This document shows, one piece after another, positions 58,726 to 64,000 of a stretch of 64,000 nucleotides of DNA; position 1 is the first letter of the stretch, and each line of letters starts with the position of its first letter. The notes beneath the pieces were generated by a model. The model saw only the letters and a program-made list of their open reading frames with translations. It was not told the origin of the DNA and did not search any database. The stretch comes from Portulaca oleracea (Eukaryota > Streptophyta > Magnoliopsida > Caryophyllales > Portulacaceae), in contig CM055870.1 of assembly GCA_029582165.1 (NCBI GenBank), positions 1,407,298-1,471,297 on the forward strand, given 5' to 3'. The translations under genes and the position numbers were made by a program.

Positions 58726-59419
58726 TTAATTATATTAATCAATGAGAATTGAGATGTATACATGGATTATATATTATTCCATTTATGCAACAACATAATC
58801 TCAGGAAAAACACGTTTGTTTAAGTTAAATGTCTATTTACGTGTTTTATTACTTTGAATGTGCGCATACAATAATGTATTGTATTGTATTGTATCGCCGT
58901 GGCTCATCTTTAGTTTGTATGAAAGATTTGGGTTGTTTAATATGGTCAAGTCATTTAGTTTTGTACTAAAGTGAAATTAATGTACTACAACGAGTTTCCT
59001 TTTGTCAGAAGAACAAAAAGGATGTAATGTGAGTTACTCCATGCAAGTAGTCGATATGGCCTGAAACAGTCATGGTACGTGGACCCTTTGGATTTACTAC
59101 ATGGCGCATTCATGTACACTATCACTATCACGCAAAACGCAGGTTATGGTATAAATACTCTCTCATGAGAGGATCAATATTCTATCTTAGGGGAGAATAA
59201 TATTTCATCTATTATATCAAATTATATCTATAATTTTGATGAAAATTACCTCTGTCTATCATAGATCGAGCAAACAAAACAATTAATATGAAAAAAAAAT
59301 TAAATTTATAACATGTTAAAATTATAAATTAACACATATCATAAAATAAAATTAACTAAAGAAATACTCTCTCCATCCCATATCCAAAGTCCATCTTTCT
59401 GTTTTACGACGTCACAAAA
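58726..59419. other. 3' flank; no further gene
   Basis: 3' flank of the proline-rich protein gene. A lone CTCTCTCCATCCCATATCCA near 59368 looks like one end of an old Stowaway-type element. Confidence 0.5.
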
Positions 59420-59424
59420 CTATT

Positions 59425-60175
59425 TGTTGGGTTTTGTGGCCCATTGAATCCTCGGGTTCAGAATGAGAGAAGAAGGAGCAACAAGGGAGACGCTACCAGC
59501 GCTGAAGCCGAAGCTGCCAGCGTCTCGACACGAAGTCGAAGACAAAGAGGCGTTGCCCCCCTTGGTTTGCACGCTACTAGTGCCACAAACTGAGAATGAA
59601 GAATGACTCTCGTGGCTAGCGCCAAGGCTGGCCTTCATAGGCATTGTTCGGCCGTCGCTCATGAAACCCTATAGCTAGCGGCTAGGGTTGTTTTAGGTTA
59701 TTTGTAATTTAACCTAGTTTCCTTTTCTCACCATTAATATAAATATTATACATATATCTCCACCATAACCACGACGACGTCGATCAAGGGCGAAGGAAGT
59801 CACCAAGGTCATCGAGTGACAGAGAGTCAGAGAGGGAGAAAATATTGAGCGAGAAAAGGGTCTCACCAATATTTTCAAAAGTGTATCCTGAGAGAGAAAG
59901 ATTGAGAGTTGTGAGTGAGAGAGATTGTTATTATAATCTCCTTTGTTGTGAATCGCATCACACCCTGTGATAGTGATCAGGTTGTACTCCTTCTTTCTCA
60001 TAGTGGATTGTTTTCTGGCCGTCGCCGTCCGTGAGTTTTTCTCCGAGTTCTTCGGTTTCCCATGTAAACATGGTGTTCTTTTCTCGCTTATTTTTGGTTC
60101 CTAAATTTTGTCGTAATTTCCGTCATCTCAATTTATTATTTCGCTTCCGCTGTTACCTTGCTATTTTCTCTAACA
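59425..60175 (+). mobile_element. Solo LTR of the same copia family, 5-bp TSD
   Basis: Begins TGTTGGG, ends CTCTAACA, and is flanked by CTATT on both sides (59420-59424 and 60176-60180). The 751-bp unit matches the 5' LTR at 430 over about 59820-60115 (AGAAAATATTGAG, CACCCTGTGATAGTGATCAG, TTTTTCTCCGAGTTCTTCGG), while its first half differs. With no internal sequence it is a solo LTR formed by recombination. Confidence 0.9.
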
Positions 60176-60180
60176 CTATT

Positions 60181-62313
60181 GTACGTCTATTTTATTATTA
60201 GGGTTTTTGGCTCAAAATAATCCGAAGTTGGAGGTCATTGGCTGAAAATAATCCAAACTCACTTTTTGGCTGAAAATAATCCAAACTTTTAACCAACTTA
60301 CTCGGGCTAAACCACTCTATTCGACCGCCGGAGGAGCAACTTGCTTGGTTCACTATGGTAACTGGGAGATGTTGGAAGAAGATGAGAAAAAGAAGGTGGA
60401 AGAAACATAAGAAGCCACTGCCTTTCTTCGCCCCGAGGCTAACTACAAACTGGTTAGATCATCTTGACCTTTATGCTTGCAAAGTGGGGAATTGTTGGAA
60501 AGGGAGGAAAAGAAAATGGTGGAAGAGATGGAAAATGTTCCTATCTTGTTCACCCCGTCTTTCAAGAATCAAACGGGTATTTAGGTCAAGCTAAGGACCT
60601 AAAACAAGCACTACATGGGAGGTAACCCATACTTCCATTTTGATTAATTTCTTTTCTTTTGTTTCTTTTTCTTGTTTCTAATCCTGCATGCGGATCTTAC
60701 GAGCCTTGCTTGTTTTTACTTGAATATCCTAACCCTTTGCTCGATTATCACGGATCGCGGATTGAGTAATCATTTATTTTGAAGAACTCGAGGTAATATC
60801 TCTCCGCTCTTCTCTTTGAGTTGAATATCCTATGATCCATGCATGCTTGATTTTCTTTTGGGTGGCGAACCCCTTTGAGTGTTTATGTTCAGTATATTGT
60901 CATTGTTGAGCCGTGTGGTCGGTCGCCACCACTTTTGTTTGCTAGTTGTTCTTGTTTGTTTGTTCTTTTCGGTTCTCTACCCTTTTTCTTGTGACACCTT
61001 CCCACAATGAGGACATTGTGGCGTTTTAAGTGTGGGGGGTGAGAGATATTTGCTTCAAGGGTAGATCACCTAGCTGTTTTTGTTTTTATTTTCTTAGTTT
61101 CTGCTTAAAATTTAAAAAAAATTTGTGTGAAAACAAAAAGGGGAGAAATGTTGTGAAAAACCCAAAAGTTGTTTTTCTTTTTGAAGATGTTTCCGTTCAC
61201 AGTTGTGTAGATAGTTGTCTAATTGGCTGATTTAATCAGTTAGAAGCGGCCGGTATGAATAATGATAGGCCTTAGGAAGGATTTTTGCCATGAATTATCT
61301 CTATTAGACCTTTACATGGAATGGGAAAGCGGAATCCTCAAATCTTATACGCTTTGACTGTGTCTTCTTACCTAAGTTAGATGGTTTTAGTTGTTCAATT
61401 GCTTAAGCTCTTAATTAATGCATTAAATAATTACTGTCGGGCCTACCGTCATGGGTTGGTTTGGGTGGATCGGCACCCTATGCCCCTTAAGTGCAATGAC
61501 TCACGTATGGAGAAACCTAGCAGGGAGAGTAACCCTTTGCGAAGGCCGGTGCTTAAATCCCGCAAAACCCGACACAAACGCTCTAAAAGACACAAAAATG
61601 ATTGAGTGTAAAGAAAAGAGCGTAGGTTTTGAAAAAGAAAGAAAAGAGTGAAGCAAGAAAAAGAAAAAAAAAAGTTGAGCAAAATAATGGTAAGAAAGAG
61701 AAAAGTAAAAAAAAAAAGAAGAAAAAGAAAGAAAGAGTGGTGTAAGAAAAAGAAAGAAAAGAGAGGTTGAAAGAAAAACCAAGAGTGAAGTAGGATAGAT
61801 AATCCCGAGCTTGAGCATGAGAACAACTCTGATTGTCTGGTTTAGGATAGGAAGGACCGACTAGAGCCCACTTGCACATATGCACGAGGTGTTTTGCTCA
61901 TCAGGAAGTGTTTTGGTTCAAAATCTCAAAGATTGGCAGTTTTCCAACCTTCGTGTTTTAATTTATTTATACTTGCTTCTTCCAATTGATTGTTGAGGCG
62001 GGTTTGGGAACTAGGTGCATGATTGGGGGACGGGAACATCTTCTTTGCTTTTGTTTTGTTTCGTTTTTCAGTTTTCATTTCTTTTTCTTTCCCCTTTTTC
62101 TTTTCTCGTGGCTTTTGTGGGTAGAGTTGCTATAAACCCTCACGAGACCTACCTCGTCCACCCGGGCTACCGGGGGGTTTAAAGGGCTTGATGCATATGC
62201 TAAATGCATCCGCGATTCCTGCGAAAGTGAGTTAGGTGTTTGTGCTTTCTAGTTTCTTAGGTTTCTTTCGGTTAGTTTTGCTCGGGACGAGCAAAAGTCT
62301 AAGTGTGGGGGGG
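60181..62313 (+). mobile_element. 3' internal region of an Athila-like Ty3/gypsy element
   Basis: Lacks long open frames but carries marks of this group: degenerate coding remnants near 60360-60620, GAGGACATTGTGGCGTTTTA followed by AAGTGTGGGGGG (about 61013-61037), a purine-rich tract (61600-61790), and GCTCGGGACGAGCAAAAGTC immediately before the terminal polypurine tract. These are standard in the non-coding region before the 3' LTR of Athila/Tat-type elements. No protease, reverse transcriptase or integrase lies in the window, so the copy is either partial or non-autonomous. Confidence 0.75.
62301..62313 (+). other. Polypurine tract of the gypsy element
   Basis: AAGTGTGGGGGGG directly precedes the LTR start TGTTTAG. 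It would prime plus-strand DNA synthesis. A second, earlier AAGTGTGGGGGG at about 61027 is a common duplicate in this group. Confidence 0.8.
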
Positions 62314-64000
62314 TGTTTAGTCCCATTTTAGGGGCTAAATACCATTCGTTTACGCCCAAGTCTATTGCCGTTCCCTAATAAAATGGTTATTTATTACGTG
62401 TTTTGTGATTTTTAGGTATTAAGTTCGGAGAATAATAAAAGGGGGGCCGAAGTTGCGAAAAAGGGCGATAACTCGGTCATCCCGAGACCTTTGGAGCTGA
62501 TTTGATGCCGTGGTGAAGACCCGGGAAGCATGAGAGACCAATCGTGCCTAAAAGAGAGGGAGTTCGGGCCAAAAAGCTAAGTATGGGGGCATCCATGTTC
62601 GTAGCGCTCGCTACACCGATTGCAGCGACCGCTATGCCCCTTTACTTGGCTGGAAGATCAATTGAAGACCGTAGCGTTCACGCCGGGCGTAACGCCACGA
62701 CCGTAGCGTTTCACGGCGTAGCGAGCAACGCTACGAGCCTGTGCGTAGGTTCGCCAAGACAGAGCGGTCGCTACGAAGGGTGTAGCGAACGCTACGATAA
62801 AGCCCAATTTCCAATTTTCCACCGACGGTCATAGCGTTACGCACGCCTTCGTAGCGCTCGCTACGATCATTGACTGGTCGCGACACGGCATAGCGACGCC
62901 TGAGCCGCCGAGTTAGAGTTTTCACCGTCTTGGGTTGTAGCGAACGCTACGATGCCCGTGAGCGTCGCGACGACCCTTTTCCAAAGATAATTTTAGGCCA
63001 AAACGATCAGTTTTGGCCCTCTTCTTCCTTTTGTTTAAATAGCCGTCTTGGGGCATGAAGGATTTTTATCTAATCTAGGGAGATATCTAGGAGTAGCTAG
63101 GGCATCTAGGTTTAGACTTAGATTTTATTTTCAGTTTGTAATTAGTAGATTTTAGAGGGAGATTAGTGAGAGATTAATCTATGGTTTTGGAGATTTGAGT
63201 TTATTATTGAAGATTTGGGATTCAATCAATCGAGAGATTGTTGGATCATCTTTTATTGCTTTCCATTGTTCATCTACAACATTTTGATAAGTATTCTCTT
63301 CCTTAACTATTTATTTAATTACTTTGATATTTACTTTGCTTGTTCTTAATTTCCTTACTTGCTATTTCTTTGTTCTTGTTTGTCTATGGTTGTTGATTTC
63401 TCCATCATGTCTAGAGGCTAATCTTTCTTGAGGTAAGGGGGTGATTAAGGCTTTAATGGATTTTGGCTAAGGTGTTTATTGATTAAAGTGTGTTTTAGTT
63501 GGAGAAGTCTATTTCCACCTAGTGTCTTCTCATTGGGGGTGGCGGTTCAAGGTCCGAGAGCTCTTTGAATCGTTATACACTCAATGGGAAGTCTTGAGTG
63601 GGATAGTTAAGCCCACACTTACGAGGGTAAGTGTAGGCTTAACTAGGAATTAACGTGATTTTCAACCCCGATGGTCCATGGTGGACATAGGGTAGTTAAT
63701 TTGAATCTTCCTCGAGGGAGGGGATTCATCGTGGCCTTTTTCCCGCGTTGTTCCATAGATGAATCTAACTTTATGCATTTTAATCATGAAAACTTCTTGA
63801 TCAAAAGTTCCGTATGTCTAAACCCCCGAACCTTTTCCATTCCTTGACCGACCTTAGTTTTATTTCTTGCTTTGTGATTTTTCAGACCAATATCCTTACC
63901 TTAGCAATCTCAACCCGACCATTGACCTAGTTCCTTTGACCAAGGCCGCCAACTCCCTGAGAGAGAACGACAAAACCGAGGTCTTACAAGCCGCTGGTAC
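62314..64000 (+). repeat. gypsy LTR, running off the window
   Basis: Starts TGTTTAGTCCCATTTTAGGG after the polypurine tract and continues at least 1687 bp to the end. A TTTAAATAG at about 63035 is a plausible TATA element. The part after it (a run of TTAGATTTTATTTTCAGTTTG, then AATCAATCGAGAGATTGTTG) is typical of Athila/Tat-type LTR downstream regions. The LTR end and target duplication lie outside the window. Confidence 0.8.
62601..62950 (+). repeat. Cluster of palindromic GTAGCG-NN-CGCTAC motifs in the gypsy LTR
   Basis: Exact 14-mers at 62601-62614 (centre CT), 62782-62795 (AA), 62851-62864 (CT) and 62937-62950 (AA), a variant with longer spacer at 62718-62734, and several half sites (for example 62671, 62703, 62832). 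The block is much more GC- and CpG-rich than its surroundings and lies just upstream of the presumed LTR promoter. Confidence 0.88.

Noticed and set aside
61449..61885. Minus-strand Phe/Leu/Ser-rich frames resembling membrane proteins
   Set aside because: They are the complement of the purine-rich tract of the gypsy element.
62544..62925. Frames on both strands in the GC-rich block
   Set aside because: Inside the gypsy LTR and created by the palindromic GTAGCG repeats.
1..64000. CRISPR arrays, operons, Shine-Dalgarno sites, rRNA
   Set aside because: None seen; the sequence is plant nuclear DNA.

Overview
The window looks like nuclear DNA of a flowering plant, most likely a eudicot; I cannot name the species. 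Reasons: AT-rich intergenic sequence, GT-AG introns in plant-type genes (chloroplast photosystem I assembly factor, intronless EXO70, phytosulfokine, defensin-like peptides, MATE carrier, group-S-like bZIP), and plant-type mobile elements (Ty1/copia, Athila-like Ty3/gypsy tail, TRIM, Stowaway, PIF/Harbinger-, MULE- and hAT-type MITEs).

Layout. 0.4-3.8 kb: a 3'-truncated, mutated copia element with its 5' LTR. 4.4-6.2 kb: MITEs. 7.3-8.2 kb: a tandem array of units of about 130 bp. 8.8-11.6 kb (-): 6-phosphogluconate dehydrogenase with a peroxisomal-type C-terminus and a 5'UTR intron. 13.2-14.3 kb (+): a two-exon cysteine-rich peptide with two repeated six-Cys modules. 15.2-15.7 kb (+): plastid-type GNAT acetyltransferase. 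16.3-18.3 kb (+): intronless EXO70. 21.1 kb (-): a 49-aa predicted membrane microprotein. 22.5-25.05 kb (-): eight-exon MATE carrier. 26.2-26.8 kb (+): phytosulfokine precursor with a long CT microsatellite just before its start codon. 27.5-33 kb: transposon-rich, including a hAT-type MITE with perfect 8-bp target duplication. 34.2-34.8 kb (-): bZIP factor. 37.5-38.1 kb: tandem TRIM array with a head-to-head inverted copy. 41.9-42.3 kb: MULE-type MITE with perfect 9-bp target duplication. 43.2-45.9 kb (+): PSA3-like photosystem I assembly factor. 46.9-47.2 kb (-): secreted Cys-rich peptide. 47.9-48.6 kb: solo LTR. 48.7-49.4 kb: cluster of Harbinger-like MITEs. 51.1-53.1 kb (-): two-exon defensin-like peptide. 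58.3-58.7 kb (+): secreted proline-rich wall-type protein. 59.4-60.2 kb: solo LTR related to the copia LTR at the left end. 60.2-64 kb: 3' part of an Athila-like gypsy element and an LTR running off the window.

The genes do not form one pathway. The main theme is small or easily missed genes: five short secreted-protein genes (two split defensin-like genes, a single-exon Cys-rich peptide, phytosulfokine, a proline-rich protein) and one membrane microprotein. Several have coding exons too short for a simple ORF scan and were joined here from splice sites and reading phase. All exon boundaries are read by eye and lack transcript support.
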